Below, piece after piece: positions 1-9,566 of a stretch of DNA of 64,000 nucleotides. The notes below the pieces were generated by a model. The model was not told where the DNA came from. It searched no databases and was given only the letters and a program-made list of their open reading frames with translations. The DNA is from RPQJ01 sp963712815. GTDB lineage: Bacteria > Pseudomonadota > Gammaproteobacteria > Steroidobacterales > Steroidobacteraceae. The stretch is taken from the NCBI GenBank assembly GCA_963712815.1, contig CAVQJL010000005.1, positions 124,001-188,000 on the forward strand, in the 5' to 3' direction. Made by a program: the position numbers and the translations under genes. Numbering within the stretch: the stretch's first letter is position 1; each line of letters opens with the position of its first letter.

Positions 1-846
1 GCGTACGCTTCGCTGGCCACGTCCGACCCGCGCGAGCAGTTCAATTGGCGCCTGTTCTACCAGTCCGACCGCACTGAGTATGAGAATTTTCTGCCGTACC
101 GCTACGACAAGGCAGGCGCAGACCTCGGCTACGCCATTAACAGCGACCTTCGACTTGTAGGGGAATACGGTCTCGAGACCGACCTTACCGAGACCGCTAT
201 CGATGGCGGCCTTGACTCGTCGTACTGGATGGCCGGTGCCGTATATGAGCCCGATGAGCGCAATCGCCTGGAGGCCCGCGTCGGCGAGCGTTTCTGGGGA
301 GACAGCTACTTCTTTAGCTTCCGGCACCGGGCCCGCTACCTTGAAGTTGAAGCCCGCTATGACGAGACGCCGAGCACGAATGCCGCTCGTCGGCTTCAGG
401 CGCCCGACGGCCTACCGCCAGGCGAGCTCCCGGGTCCTCCGGACTTCCCGGATTTCGACGACCAACGCATCGAACCGTTTTTGCTCAAGTCGACACACGT
501 GTCGGTTGCGGCCATCGGTCAGCTGACTCGGGTCCGGCTGTCCTACACGAACGATGATCGTGAGTACCTGTTTACGGCACGCGAGGAAGACCGGCGGCTG
601 ACCCAGTTCAGCGTCGATCGCGACCTGAGCAGCAATTCGTCGGCCCGAGTCTGGTACACGCGCTCCCGACGCATAGAGGAGCCGGGCCGCGACACGCTCG
701 ACAATATTTTTGCAGCTCGCTACAGCCGCGAGATCGGCCGCGACCTGACCGCATCCGCCGAGACGGTTTACCAGATCCGCAGCGAGGGCGACCGGGAAGA
801 TGCGGACGGCTGGTGGATCGGCCTCAGGGTCCGCAAGGACTTCTGA
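1..846 (+). CDS. PEP-CTERM-system outer-membrane beta-barrel protein (3' part)
   Basis: The frame is open from base 1 to the TGA at 844-846, so only the last 281 residues are present; the start is outside the window. The protein reads as alternating polar and aromatic strands with charged turns (for example WRLFYQSDRTEYE near the window start) and ends in Phe (GLRVRKDF), the usual signature of an outer-membrane beta-barrel. By position (directly upstream of the XrtA-type deacetylase) and composition it fits the TIGR03016-type outer-membrane protein of exosortase A clusters, which presumably takes part in polysaccharide export. The family assignment is inferred from context and style; the barrel character is visible. 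Codon use is like its neighbours. Confidence 0.6.
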   Translation, partial: AYASLATSDPREQFNWRLFYQSDRTEYENFLPYRYDKAGADLGYAINSDLRLVGEYGLETDLTETAIDGGLDSSYWMAGAVYEPDERNRLEARVGERFWGDSYFFSFRHRARYLEVEARYDETPSTNAARRLQAPDGLPPGELPGPPDFPDFDDQRIEPFLLKSTHVSVAAIGQLTRVRLSYTNDDREYLFTAREEDRRLTQFSVDRDLSSNSSARVWYTRSRRIEEPGRDTLDNIFAARYSREIGRDLTASAETVYQIRSEGDREDADGWWIGLRVRKDF

Positions 847-871
847 CCTCCGCCGCCGTCGCGACCGTCCC

Positions 872-1783
872 ATGTACCTGCAAGGCTCCCCGTCCGTGTC
901 GGAAGGCATCGTCAATGCAATGACGGTCGACGTCGAGGATTACTTCCAGGTCGCCGCGTTCGAAGATCGCATTAGTCGCAGCGACTGGGACCGCTGGCCC
1001 TGCCGTGTGGACGCCAACACTCACAGGGTGCTCGACGTCTTCGCCGAGCACGGCGTCAAGGGCACGTTCTTCATGCTCGGCTGGGTCGCCCAGCGGTATC
1101 CCGGGCTCGTGCGGCGCCTCGTTGCCGAGGGTCACGAGATCGCGAGCCACGGCTACGACCACACCCGGCTGAACGAATTCGACCGTGACCAGCTGCGCGA
1201 GGACCTGCTGCGCACCAAGGGACTGCTCGAGGAACTCGCCGGCACGACGGTGCTGGGATACCGCGCCCCGAGCTATTCCATCGGCGCGCGCAATCTCTGG
1301 GCGCTCGACGTCGTCCAGGAGACCGGCCACGTCTACAGCTCGAGCATCTATCCCATCCGCCACGACCTCTATGGCATGCCGGACGCACCGCGCTTTCCGT
1401 TCCGGCTGCGCCCGGACGCGATTCTCGAGATCCCGGTCACCACGCTGCGGTTCGCGGAGCGCAATTTCCCATGCGGCGGCGGCGGCTACTTCCGCCTCAT
1501 GCCTTATCCGCTGTATCGCTGGGCCATGCGCCGCGTGAACGACAACGATCGCCAGCCCGGCATGTTCTATTTCCATCCCTGGGAGATCGACCCCACGCAG
1601 CCCCGCGTGGAGGGCGCATCGCTGCGCTCGCGCTTCCGGCACTACGTCAATCTCGGCACCATGGAGGCACGCCTGCGTCGCCTTCTTGGCGATTTCCGCT
1701 GGGGTCGCATGGACGAGGTGTTCGGCGTTCGGGGCGCGGAGGTCACGGGCGGCGGAGCGCCTTCGACATGTGCGGCATCGTAG
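872..1783 (+). CDS. XrtA-system polysaccharide deacetylase (TIGR03006/DUF3473 type)
   Basis: NodB-type carbohydrate esterase expected to remove N-acetyl groups from the exopolysaccharide. Visible motifs are the N-terminal TVDVEDYFQVAAFE block (metal and base Asp residues), GTFFMLGW, the metal-binding SHGYDH, GYRAPSYSIG, and the late FYFHPWEIDP block typical of the DUF3473 extension. ATG 872 gives 303 residues; GTG 896 or ATG 920 are possible starts, the last with GGAAGG 13 bases upstream, and would still keep the first motif. The 3' end overlaps the next gene by 16 bases, so translation is probably coupled. Its position between the outer-membrane protein and an amidotransferase, just before xrtA, is the standard exosortase A arrangement. 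Confidence 0.88.
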   Translation: MYLQGSPSVSEGIVNAMTVDVEDYFQVAAFEDRISRSDWDRWPCRVDANTHRVLDVFAEHGVKGTFFMLGWVAQRYPGLVRRLVAEGHEIASHGYDHTRLNEFDRDQLREDLLRTKGLLEELAGTTVLGYRAPSYSIGARNLWALDVVQETGHVYSSSIYPIRHDLYGMPDAPRFPFRLRPDAILEIPVTTLRFAERNFPCGGGGYFRLMPYPLYRWAMRRVNDNDRQPGMFYFHPWEIDPTQPRVEGASLRSRFRHYVNLGTMEARLRRLLGDFRWGRMDEVFGVRGAEVTGGGAPSTCAAS

Positions 1784-3714
1784 GCATCGCCCGCGGGCCG
1801 GACGAAGCGCCCGTGTCCGTTGCGGACGTGCGTCGCATGGCCGACGCGATCGTGCACCGCGGACCTGACGACGAAGGATTCCACGCCGACGGCAACGTCG
1901 TGATCGGCATGCGGCGGCTTTCCATCATCGACCTTGCCGGCGGGCACCAGCCGATCTCGAACGAGGACGGCACCGTCACGGTCGTCTGCAACGGCGAGAT
2001 CTACAACTTCCGTGCGTTGCGAGCGGACCTGCAGGCGCGGGGACATCACTTTCGCACGGGCAGCGACGTTGAGGTACTCGTGCACCTGTACGAGGAATAT
2101 GGCGACGCGTTCCTCGAGCACGTCTCGGGCATGTACGGGCTCGCGCTTTGGGATGCGCGCCGCCGGCGCCTCACACTGGCGCGCGACCGGCTCGGCCAGA
2201 AGCCGCTGTACTACCGGGTGACTGGCCGCGGCATCGCGTTCGCCTCGGAGGTCAAGGCGCTGCTCAAGGCGCCCGGCTCGAGTGCCGGCATCGATCGCGA
2301 CGCGCTGCGCGAGCATCTCGCCATCGGCTACTGCGTGGCGCCCCGCACGATTTTCGAGGGCGTTCGCAAGCTGCCGCCGGCGACGCGGCTGGTGTGGGAC
2401 GCGAACGGCATCGCCACCGATCGCTACTGGGACCTGCCGCGGCAGGTCCGCACGGACTGGACTGCGGACCAGTGGGTCGAGGCCGTGCGGACGGAACTGC
2501 GCCGCGCAGTGGCCGACCACATGGTGAGCGACGTCCCGATCGGTGCGTTCCTGAGCGGCGGCATCGACTCCAGCGCCGTGGTGGCCCTCATGGCCGAGCA
2601 GAGCACCCTTCCGGTCAACACCTACTCGATCGGTTACGGCGGTTCGGCAACCTCGAACTACTTCAACGAACTCGAATACGCGGGGCAGGTCGCCCGACTG
2701 TTCAAGACCAGCCACCACGAGATCGTGGTTGCGCCGGACGTCGCCCGGCTGCTGCCGAAGCTGCTCTGGCACGTCGAGGAGCCGATCTCCGACAGCGCCG
2801 TCGCGACCACGTTCCTCGTCGCCGAACTCGCGGCGAAATCGGTCAAGGTCATCCTCTCCGGCGTGGGCGGCGACGAGCTGTTCGCCGGCTACCGCCGTTA
2901 TCTCGGGGACCACTACCAGCGCCGGTTCCGGCGGCTGCCGGGCTGGGTACGCCAGCAGGTGGTGCAGCCGCTCGCACGCGCGCTGCCGAGCGGCCGGCAG
3001 AACCGAGTCATGGATCTCGCGCGCTACGCGCGCAAGTTCATCCAGGCGAGCGACCTCTCATGGCAGGCACAGTACCGCCTGTACATCGAGATCCTGGCGC
3101 GTGACCAGGTCGCCGGCCTCCTCGTCGGTGGTGGTTCGCCCGAGGCGGGGTACGTGGACGGATTCGATCGTGTGCTCGCCGACGAGACTTCGGACGACGC
3201 GCTGCTGCGCCTGATGCGCGTGGATGCGCAGACGCAGCTGCCCGAGGACCTGCTCCTGCTCACCGACAAGATCACGATGGCGACGTCGATCGAGTGCCGG
3301 GTGCCATTCCTCGACGACCGCCTGGTCGAGCTGGCGGCGCAGGCGCCGGCCGAAACCAAGCTCGGCCAGGGCCAGCTCAAGCAACTGCTCAAGCAGGCGC
3401 TGCGCGGCGTGCTGCCCGACGAGATCCTCGATCGCAGCAAGCGCGGCTTCGGCGCGCCCATGGGCGAGTGGTTCAAGCGCGACCTGCGGCCGCTGCGCGA
3501 GGCGCTCCTCAATCCGGCCGTCGTCGAGTCGCGCGGCTACCTGAGCGCACCGGGCGTCCAGGCGGTGCTGCAGGCCCACGACGCGAACCGAGAGGACTAC
3601 TCGGACCTGCTGCTGGTCCTGATGAACCTCGAGATCTGGTGCCGGCTGTTCCTGGACCAGCGCTCCGTCGAGGACGTGGCGGGCGAACTCGTGGAACGGG
3701 CGCGGGCCGCGTGA
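1768..3714 (+). CDS. asnB: Asparagine synthase (glutamine-hydrolysing), EPS-locus amidotransferase
   Basis: Class II glutamine amidotransferase fused to an ATP-pyrophosphatase synthetase domain, 648 residues. The start MCGIVGIA supplies the catalytic Cys2 after Met removal; HRGPDDEG, RRLSIIDL and CNGEIYNF line the glutaminase site; AFLSGGIDSSAVV is the PP-loop of the synthetase domain, and SGVGGDELFAGYRRY follows. It starts inside the deacetylase gene. In exosortase clusters such enzymes are thought to amidate a sugar acid or another EPS component rather than free aspartate, but the substrate is unknown. One of three Asn-synthase-like genes in the window (the others at 6.4 and 17.8-19.6 kb). 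Intact. Confidence 0.9.
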   Translation: MCGIVGIARGPDEAPVSVADVRRMADAIVHRGPDDEGFHADGNVVIGMRRLSIIDLAGGHQPISNEDGTVTVVCNGEIYNFRALRADLQARGHHFRTGSDVEVLVHLYEEYGDAFLEHVSGMYGLALWDARRRRLTLARDRLGQKPLYYRVTGRGIAFASEVKALLKAPGSSAGIDRDALREHLAIGYCVAPRTIFEGVRKLPPATRLVWDANGIATDRYWDLPRQVRTDWTADQWVEAVRTELRRAVADHMVSDVPIGAFLSGGIDSSAVVALMAEQSTLPVNTYSIGYGGSATSNYFNELEYAGQVARLFKTSHHEIVVAPDVARLLPKLLWHVEEPISDSAVATTFLVAELAAKSVKVILSGVGGDELFAGYRRYLGDHYQRRFRRLPGWVRQQVVQPLARALPSGRQNRVMDLARYARKFIQASDLSWQAQYRLYIEILARDQVAGLLVGGGSPEAGYVDGFDRVLADETSDDALLRLMRVDAQTQLPEDLLLLTDKITMATSIECRVPFLDDRLVELAAQAPAETKLGQGQLKQLLKQALRGVLPDEILDRSKRGFGAPMGEWFKRDLRPLREALLNPAVVESRGYLSAPGVQAVLQAHDANREDYSDLLLVLMNLEIWCRLFLDQRSVEDVAGELVERARAA

Positions 3715-3737
3715 GCGGTTCAAGGACATAGCGCGGC

Positions 3738-5243
3738 ATGAACAAGTTGTTCTCGACTCCCCTGGCCCGGATGGCGCTGGTCGTGCTGCTCGCCGCCGTG
3801 GTCGTGCTGATCTTCCGCGACAGCTTCGCGAGCATGGTCGCGCTCTGGTCGCTCAGCAGCTACCAGCACGCCTACCTCGTGCCGCCCGTTTCGCTCTTGC
3901 TGTTTTGGATGGCGCGTCGCGAGTTCGCGGCGGAATCCCTGCGTGGCAGCGGGCTGGGCCTGGCGCTGCTCGCCGTTCTGGCGGTCATGTGGCTCGGCGC
4001 GCGCGCCTCGGCTGTTCAGGCGATCGAGCACATCACGATCGTGGGGATGATCATTGCGCTCGTGCTCGCGGTGTTGGGCTGGCCTGCCTTCCGGACCATC
4101 GCTTTCCCGATCTTTCTTCTGCTGGCGGCGGTACCCGTCGGCGAGGAACTCACGCCCCTGCTCGTATCGGTCACAGCTGACCTATCCGAGTACCTGCTGC
4201 GACTGCTGGGTGTGCCGGTACTGCGGGAAGGCATGTTCTTCACGTTGCCCGGCGGTAATTTCGAGGTGGCCGATATCTGCTCGGGCCTGCGCTATCTGAT
4301 GGTCGGCGCGGTGACGGCCCTCCTTTTCGGGTACCTCAACTTCAACACCTGGGGTAAGCGGATCGCGTTCACGCTGCTCGCGGCCGTGAGCTTCGTGGTC
4401 GCGAACGGCGTGCGTGCCTTCATCACCATGCTGGTGGCGTCGGCGACCAACGGGCGGCTGCTGGGCGGCGAGGACCACATCTACTTCGGCATGGTGTTGT
4501 TCACGGTCCTGCTGGTGACGCTGCTGTGGTTCGGCATGAAGCTGGCCGACCCGGCGCCGCCGAGGCGCGAGTACGCGCCGGCCGATCCGTCGCGCTACCG
4601 GCCGGCTCACGTGGCGGGCTACCTCGCCGTTGCCATCGCGCTGATGGTCTCCGCCGCCGGCCTGCAGGCCTCGCACGTGGCGAGCGGCTCGACGCTGCTC
4701 GCGACGAGGTCGCCGGCGCTCGACGGCTGCTCCGGGCCCGGGGAGTGGGCCGCGCCCTGGCGGCCTGAGCTCGTGGGCGCCGACGTCGAGACGCTGGCGA
4801 CGTACCATTGCGGCGAACTGCTTCTGCACGTGTACCTCGCTTCCTACGGCCACCAGCAGCAGGGGAAGGAACTCATCAGCGCCCAGAACCACATCGTCCC
4901 ATTCGACTGGCGGCAATACACGCGGCGGAGCAATGTGACGCTCGATTTCGCGTCCGGCTCGACGGGTAAGCCTGAACGAGACCCGCGTCGCGATGAGCGG
5001 CCGCAACGTGCTCGCCTGGCACTGGTACGACGTCAACGGCAAGCCCTCGCACACGCGCGCGCGGACCAAGCTCAACGAGGCGCTCGAGGCGCTGGACCCG
5101 GTCGGCGTCGTCTCCTCCGTGCGCATGGTGGCGGTGAGCTCGGACGGGACGACTTCGACGCCATGCGCTCGCTTCTCGAGTCGCAGGTGCGCACGCTCTG
5201 GCCGGTACTGGCCGAGGAGCCCCGCCGCAGCGACCGGGAGTGA
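3738..5243 (+). CDS. xrtA: Exosortase A fused to EpsI domain
   Basis: Integral-membrane cysteine protease/transpeptidase-like enzyme that processes PEP-CTERM proteins. About eight hydrophobic segments fill residues 1-290. The catalytic triad is visible: Cys in EVADICSGLRYL, Arg in VANGVRAF and His in GGEDHIYFG. After a further membrane segment (LAVAIALMVSAAGLQ) comes the EpsI (TIGR02914) domain. Within it the natural sequence leaves this frame near 4966 (VSLNETRVAMSG, then NVLAWHWYDVNGKPS, are in the +1 frame) and returns near 5140 (DDFDAMRSLLESQVRTLW). These are two compensating frame shifts, so about 58 residues of EpsI are mistranslated here. The catalytic exosortase part is unaffected. 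The likely substrates are the four PEP-CTERM genes at 42.3-45.8 kb. Confidence 0.9.
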   Translation: MNKLFSTPLARMALVVLLAAVVVLIFRDSFASMVALWSLSSYQHAYLVPPVSLLLFWMARREFAAESLRGSGLGLALLAVLAVMWLGARASAVQAIEHITIVGMIIALVLAVLGWPAFRTIAFPIFLLLAAVPVGEELTPLLVSVTADLSEYLLRLLGVPVLREGMFFTLPGGNFEVADICSGLRYLMVGAVTALLFGYLNFNTWGKRIAFTLLAAVSFVVANGVRAFITMLVASATNGRLLGGEDHIYFGMVLFTVLLVTLLWFGMKLADPAPPRREYAPADPSRYRPAHVAGYLAVAIALMVSAAGLQASHVASGSTLLATRSPALDGCSGPGEWAAPWRPELVGADVETLATYHCGELLLHVYLASYGHQQQGKELISAQNHIVPFDWRQYTRRSNVTLDFASGSTGKPERDPRRDERPQRARLALVRRQRQALAHARADQAQRGARGAGPGRRRLLRAHGGGELGRDDFDAMRSLLESQVRTLWPVLAEEPRRSDRE

Positions 5244-6421
5244 TCAGGGTGGTTCACTCGCAGCCCGCGGTCCCGCTGATCGCGCACATCGTTTTCCGCT
5301 TCGACTACGGCGGCCTCGAGAACGGCATCGTGAACCTCGTCAACCGCCTGCCGGCCGAGCGGTTCCGGCATGCCATCGTGGCGCTCGACGGGGTGGGCGA
5401 GGACTTCCGGCGACGGCTGCAGCGTCCGGACGTGCCCGTCCTCTCGATCGGCAAGCGCCCCGGCAAGGACCTGCCGTCCTACTACCGAATGTGGCGGACG
5501 CTGCGCCGGTTGCAGCCGGACATCGTGCACACCCGCAACCTCGGCACGCTCGACATGCAGTTCGCCGCGGCCGCGGCCGGCGTGCGCCGCCGCATCCACG
5601 GCGAGCACGGCTGGTCGCCTTCCGATCCGCAGGGGCTCGACCCACGCAACCTCCGGCTGCGTCGCCTGCTGCGATCGCTGCCCCACGGCTACGTGGCCAT
5701 GTCCCGCGACATCGCCCGCTGGCTCGAGCAGACCATCGGCGTACCCGCGGCCCGTATCCGCCAGCTCTACAGCGGCGTGGACACCGGGCGGTTTCGTCCC
5801 GAGGGACCCGTGCCCGCCGACCTTCCCTGGCCGAGTGATCCGGGCGTCGGCGCGCCGACGGTCATCCTGGGCTCGGTCGGCCGCTTCGATCCCATCAAGA
5901 ACCACGCCGGCCTGCTGCGTGCGTTCCGTGCAATCCTTGAACGGCATCCCGAATGGCGGGGCCGGGTGCGCCTCATAATCGCCGGCGACGGCCCGCTGCG
6001 CGGCGAACTCGCGGCGCTGGCCCGGGAACCCGGGCTCGAGGACTCGGTCTGGTTGCCGGGCGCAAGGTCGGACGTGCCGGAGCTGATGCGTGCCATGGAC
6101 GTGTTCGTGTTGCCCTCGATCAACGAAGGCATCTCCAATACGATCCTGGAGGCCATGGCGACGGGACGGCCGGTAGTCGCGGGCAGGGCGGGGGGCAATC
6201 CCGAACTCGTCGTGGACGGCCTCACGGGCGCCCTCTACGACCCGGGTGACCCGAACGGGCTGGCAACGGCCGTGGAGCAGTACGTGCAGCAGGCAGATCT
6301 CAGGCGGATCCATGGCGAGGCCGCGCGCAGGCGCGTCGCCGAGCAGTTCAGCCTCGACGCGATGGTGAATCGCTACGGCGAGTTCTACGACGACGTGCTC
6401 GGCCGGCGATCGGCCGCCTGA
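5240..6421 (+). CDS. XrtA-system GT4 glycosyltransferase (TIGR03088 type)
   Basis: GT-B fold sugar transferase, 393 residues, acting at the cytoplasmic face on the EPS repeat unit. N-terminal IAHIVFRFDYGGLENGIVN and HTRNLGTLD are characteristic of the sugar transferase group associated with PEP-CTERM/EpsH1 clusters. The C-terminal domain has GSVGRFDPIKNHAGLL and the donor-binding block INEGISNTILEAMATGRPVV. The start is GTG 5240, overlapping the xrtA stop in a GTGA junction, so the two genes are translationally coupled. Donor and acceptor cannot be read from sequence. Confidence 0.87.
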   Translation: MIRVVHSQPAVPLIAHIVFRFDYGGLENGIVNLVNRLPAERFRHAIVALDGVGEDFRRRLQRPDVPVLSIGKRPGKDLPSYYRMWRTLRRLQPDIVHTRNLGTLDMQFAAAAAGVRRRIHGEHGWSPSDPQGLDPRNLRLRRLLRSLPHGYVAMSRDIARWLEQTIGVPAARIRQLYSGVDTGRFRPEGPVPADLPWPSDPGVGAPTVILGSVGRFDPIKNHAGLLRAFRAILERHPEWRGRVRLIIAGDGPLRGELAALAREPGLEDSVWLPGARSDVPELMRAMDVFVLPSINEGISNTILEAMATGRPVVAGRAGGNPELVVDGLTGALYDPGDPNGLATAVEQYVQQADLRRIHGEAARRRVAEQFSLDAMVNRYGEFYDDVLGRRSAA

Positions 6422-6442
6422 GCCCCAACGGCAGGACAGGAC

Positions 6443-8386
6443 ATGTGCGGCATCACCGGCATCGTTGACCTCCGAGGCGACCGCTCCATCGACGAGTCGG
6501 TCCTCAAACGCATGAACGGCCTCCTGACCCACCGCGGGCCGGACGGCGACGGCTTCCACTTCTCGCCGGGCGTCGGCTTCGGCCACCGCCGGCTGTCGAT
6601 CATCGACCTCGAGGGCGGCAAGCAGCCGCTCTACAACGAGGACGGCTCGGTGGTGGTCACGTTCAACGGCGAGATCTTCAATTTCATGGAGGTCGAGACC
6701 GAGCTGCTCGCGCGTGGCCACACCTTCCGCACCCGCAGCGACACCGAGGTCATCGTCCACGCATGGGAGGAGTGGGGCCCGGAGTGCCTCAAGCGCTTCA
6801 ACGGCATGTTCGCCTTCGCGGTCTGGGACGAGCGGCAGAAGACGCTGTTCATTGCCCGCGACCGTCTCGGCGTCAAGCCGCTGTACTACGCCGAGACCCC
6901 GGATGGCCGGCTGGTGTTCGGCTCCGAGCTCAAGGCGATCATGGCCGTGCCGGGAATGCCGCGCCGCATCGACCCGCGCGCGGTCGAGGAGTACTTCACC
7001 TTCGGCTACGTGCCCGATCCGAAGACGATCTACCACGACGTGAAGAAGCTCGAGCCCGGCGCCTACCTGCTGCACGTGCGCGGGCACCGCAAGCTCGAGC
7101 CGGTGCGCTACTGGGACGTGCCGCTCGCCGGCGAGCGCCGTCCCGAGGGTTCGCCGGAATCGTGGGAACCGGAACTTCGCGAGCGGCTGCGCGAGGCGGT
7201 GCGCAAGCGCCTCGTCTCGGACGTGCCGCTCGGGGCGTTCCTCTCGGGCGGCATCGACTCGAGCGCCGTGGTCGCGATGATGCGCGAGATCGGGGCCGGG
7301 AAGATCCTCACCTGCTCGATCGGCTTCAAGGAGCCGCAGTACGACGAGTCCGAGTACGCGCGGATGGTGGCCGAGGCCAAGCAGACCGACCACAAGGCGG
7401 AGGTGGTCGAGGCCTCCGACTACAGCCTGCTCGACCAGCTGGTGGGCATCTACGACGAGCCCTACGCCGACAGCTCGGCGATCCCGACCTACCGCGTCTG
7501 CCAGCTCGCGCGCAAGCACGTGACGGTGGCGCTGTCGGGCGACGGCGGCGACGAGGACTTCATCGGCTACCGTCGCTACAGGCTCTTCGCGATGGAGGAG
7601 GCGGTGCGCAGCCGCGTGCCCGAGGGCGTGCGGCGGGCCGTGTTCGGCCCGCTCGGCCGCTGGTACCCGAAGCTCGACTGGGCGCCGCGCTTCGTGCGCG
7701 GCAAGACCACCTTCCAGGCGCTCGCCCGCGGCACGGTGGACGCCTACCTGCACGGCGTGTCGATCTGCTCGCAGGAGATGCGCGCGCAGCTCTACTCGCC
7801 GGCATTCCGGCGCGAGCTGCAGGGTTACGACGCGAGCGAGGTGTTCCACGGCCACGCGCACGGCAAGACCTTCGCCGACCCGTTGTCGCTGGTGCAGTAC
7901 CTCGACTACAAGACCTACCTGCCGGGCGACATCCTCACCAAGGTGGACCGCGCCAGCATGGCCCACAGCCTCGAGGTGCGCACGCCCTTCCTCGACTACG
8001 AGTTCGTGGAGTGGGCCGCCAGCCTGCCCGCGGACGTGAAGCTGCGCGGCGGCGAGGGCAAGGCGGTCCTCAAGAAGGCACTCGAGCCCGTGCTGCCGCG
8101 CGAGGTGCTGTACCGCTCGAAGATGGGCTTCGCGGTGCCGATCGACGTGTGGTTCCGCGGCTCGCTCAAGGAGCGCCTCGCCGCGACCATCAAGGGACCG
8201 CGGCTCGCCGAGTCCGGCATCTTCGACCCGGCGGAACTCGCGCGCATGGTGGACGATCACCACTCCGGCCGCCGCAACCACAGCGCGCCGCTCTGGACGC
8301 TGCTGATGTTCGACGGCTTCCTGCGCCAGCACGAGGCGACAGGCGAGGCGGCCCCCCTGCTCGCCGGGGCCCGCACGGCGGCGTGA
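6443..8386 (+). CDS. XrtA/PEP-CTERM-system amidotransferase (TIGR03108-like Asn synthase)
   Basis: Second intact class II amidotransferase/Asn synthase, 647 residues, starting MCGITGIVDL (Cys2 present). HRGPDGDGFHF, RRLSIIDLEGG and FNGEIFNFMEVE mark the glutaminase domain; AFLSGGIDSSAVV the ATP PP-loop; VALSGDGGDEDFIGYRRY the synthetase core. The FTFGYVPDPKTIYHDVKKLEPG region and the overall length fit the exosortase A-associated subfamily better than the paralog at 1.77 kb, so this is the more likely equivalent of the family member found in nearly all XrtA EPS loci. Spacing to the upstream glycosyltransferase is 21 bases. Confidence 0.9.
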   Translation: MCGITGIVDLRGDRSIDESVLKRMNGLLTHRGPDGDGFHFSPGVGFGHRRLSIIDLEGGKQPLYNEDGSVVVTFNGEIFNFMEVETELLARGHTFRTRSDTEVIVHAWEEWGPECLKRFNGMFAFAVWDERQKTLFIARDRLGVKPLYYAETPDGRLVFGSELKAIMAVPGMPRRIDPRAVEEYFTFGYVPDPKTIYHDVKKLEPGAYLLHVRGHRKLEPVRYWDVPLAGERRPEGSPESWEPELRERLREAVRKRLVSDVPLGAFLSGGIDSSAVVAMMREIGAGKILTCSIGFKEPQYDESEYARMVAEAKQTDHKAEVVEASDYSLLDQLVGIYDEPYADSSAIPTYRVCQLARKHVTVALSGDGGDEDFIGYRRYRLFAMEEAVRSRVPEGVRRAVFGPLGRWYPKLDWAPRFVRGKTTFQALARGTVDAYLHGVSICSQEMRAQLYSPAFRRELQGYDASEVFHGHAHGKTFADPLSLVQYLDYKTYLPGDILTKVDRASMAHSLEVRTPFLDYEFVEWAASLPADVKLRGGEGKAVLKKALEPVLPREVLYRSKMGFAVPIDVWFRGSLKERLAATIKGPRLAESGIFDPAELARMVDDHHSGRRNHSAPLWTLLMFDGFLRQHEATGEAAPLLAGARTAA

Positions 8387-8390
8387 AGGC

Positions 8391-9566
8391 GTGCGCGTCC
8401 TCAGCGTCTGCCGCTACCTTCCGGACCCGGGCAGCCCGGCCGCGGGTGGCTTCGTGTTCGAGCGCGTCGCGGCCATGGCGGCGCTCACTCCGGTCACGAT
8501 CCTGCAGCCGGTGCCGCATTTCCCGCTGCTGCGGCCGCTGCCCGGCTGGGCCCGCGAGCCCGGTCACTTGCACGCCGGACGGCGCATCGAGCACGCCCCG
8601 ATGTTCTACCTGCCCGGCGTCCTGAAGTCGCTCGACGCGGCGTGGCTCGAGCGGGCGGTCGGGCGCGCGCTGCCGCGCCTCGGCGGCGCCGGCGCATTCG
8701 ACGTGGTGGACGCGCACTTCGGCTATCCCGACGGCGTCGGCTGCGTGCGCATGGCGCGTCGCCAGTCGCTGCCGGCGTTCGTCACCGTGCGCGGCCTGGA
8801 GACGGACGTGCTCGAGGATCCGGCGACGGGACCGCAGCTCGTGCGGGCGCTGAACGAGGCCACCGGGGTGATCAGCGTGAGCCATGCGCTGCGCGACCTG
8901 CTGGTGGATCGCGGCGTGCAGACCGGGCAGTTCCGGGTGATCCCGAACGCGGTGGACCGAGCGCGATTTCGGCCGGGCGACCGGGGCGAGGCGCGACGGG
9001 CGCTCGGACTGCCGACGGATGCCCCGCTCATCGTCTGCGTCGGCAACCTGATCGAGCTCAAGCGCCATCACGTGCTCGTCGAGGCGTTCGCCCGGCTGCA
9101 CGCCTCGCGGCCGAAGGTGCAACTCGCGATCGTGGGCGGCGGCGAGGCGGAGCCGGCTTACGAAGCGCGGCTGCGAAGGCTGGTCGAGACGTCCGGCCTC
9201 GGCGCTGCAGTGCGCTTCGCCGGTCGCATCCCGTCGGTCGAGGTGGCGCGCTGGCTGCAGGCCGCGGACGTGTTCGCGCTCGCGACCTCGCGCGAGGGCT
9301 GCTGCAATTCGATTCTCGAGGCGCTCGCGGCCGGGCGTCCGGTCGTGACGACGCCCGCCGGCGACAACGCGCACTTCGTGCGCGACGGCGTCAACGGTTA
9401 CCTCGTGCCGATCGACGATGCCGCGGCCACGGCCGCGGCGATCGAGCGGGCGTTGTCGCGAACGGACTGGGATGCCGCGGCGATCTCGGGCGGACTCGAA
9501 GTCGGCGGCTGGGAGGACGTCGCCCGCCGGGTGCTTGGCTTCTTCGGGGAGCGGGTGACGGCATGA
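8391..9566 (+). CDS. GT4 family glycosyltransferase
   Basis: GT-B glycosyltransferase of 391 residues starting at GTG 8391, four bases after the upstream stop. N-terminal LSVCRYLPDPGSPAAGGFVF is the acceptor-side loop. The C-terminal domain has VIPNAVDRARF, CVGNLIELKRHHVLVEAF and the donor-binding ATSREGCCNSILEALAAGRPVV block. It is expected to add one sugar to the EPS lipid-linked precursor. It does not show the hallmarks of the named exosortase-associated GT families, so the sugar specificity is open. Intact, and coupled to the next gene by a 4-base overlap. Confidence 0.82.
   Translation: MRVLSVCRYLPDPGSPAAGGFVFERVAAMAALTPVTILQPVPHFPLLRPLPGWAREPGHLHAGRRIEHAPMFYLPGVLKSLDAAWLERAVGRALPRLGGAGAFDVVDAHFGYPDGVGCVRMARRQSLPAFVTVRGLETDVLEDPATGPQLVRALNEATGVISVSHALRDLLVDRGVQTGQFRVIPNAVDRARFRPGDRGEARRALGLPTDAPLIVCVGNLIELKRHHVLVEAFARLHASRPKVQLAIVGGGEAEPAYEARLRRLVETSGLGAAVRFAGRIPSVEVARWLQAADVFALATSREGCCNSILEALAAGRPVVTTPAGDNAHFVRDGVNGYLVPIDDAAATAAAIERALSRTDWDAAAISGGLEVGGWEDVARRVLGFFGERVTA

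Noticed and set aside
4966..5243. A separate small gene (epsI) after xrtA
   Set aside because: The out-of-frame segment continues the EpsI domain without its own start, and the original frame resumes to the true stop; exosortase A proteins normally carry this fusion.
5072..8332. Long minus-strand open frame (1086 codons) opposite two intact plus-strand genes
   Set aside because: Its translation is Arg/His/Val-rich with no domain motifs; it is the mirror of high-GC codon bias in the glycosyltransferase and amidotransferase genes on the plus strand.
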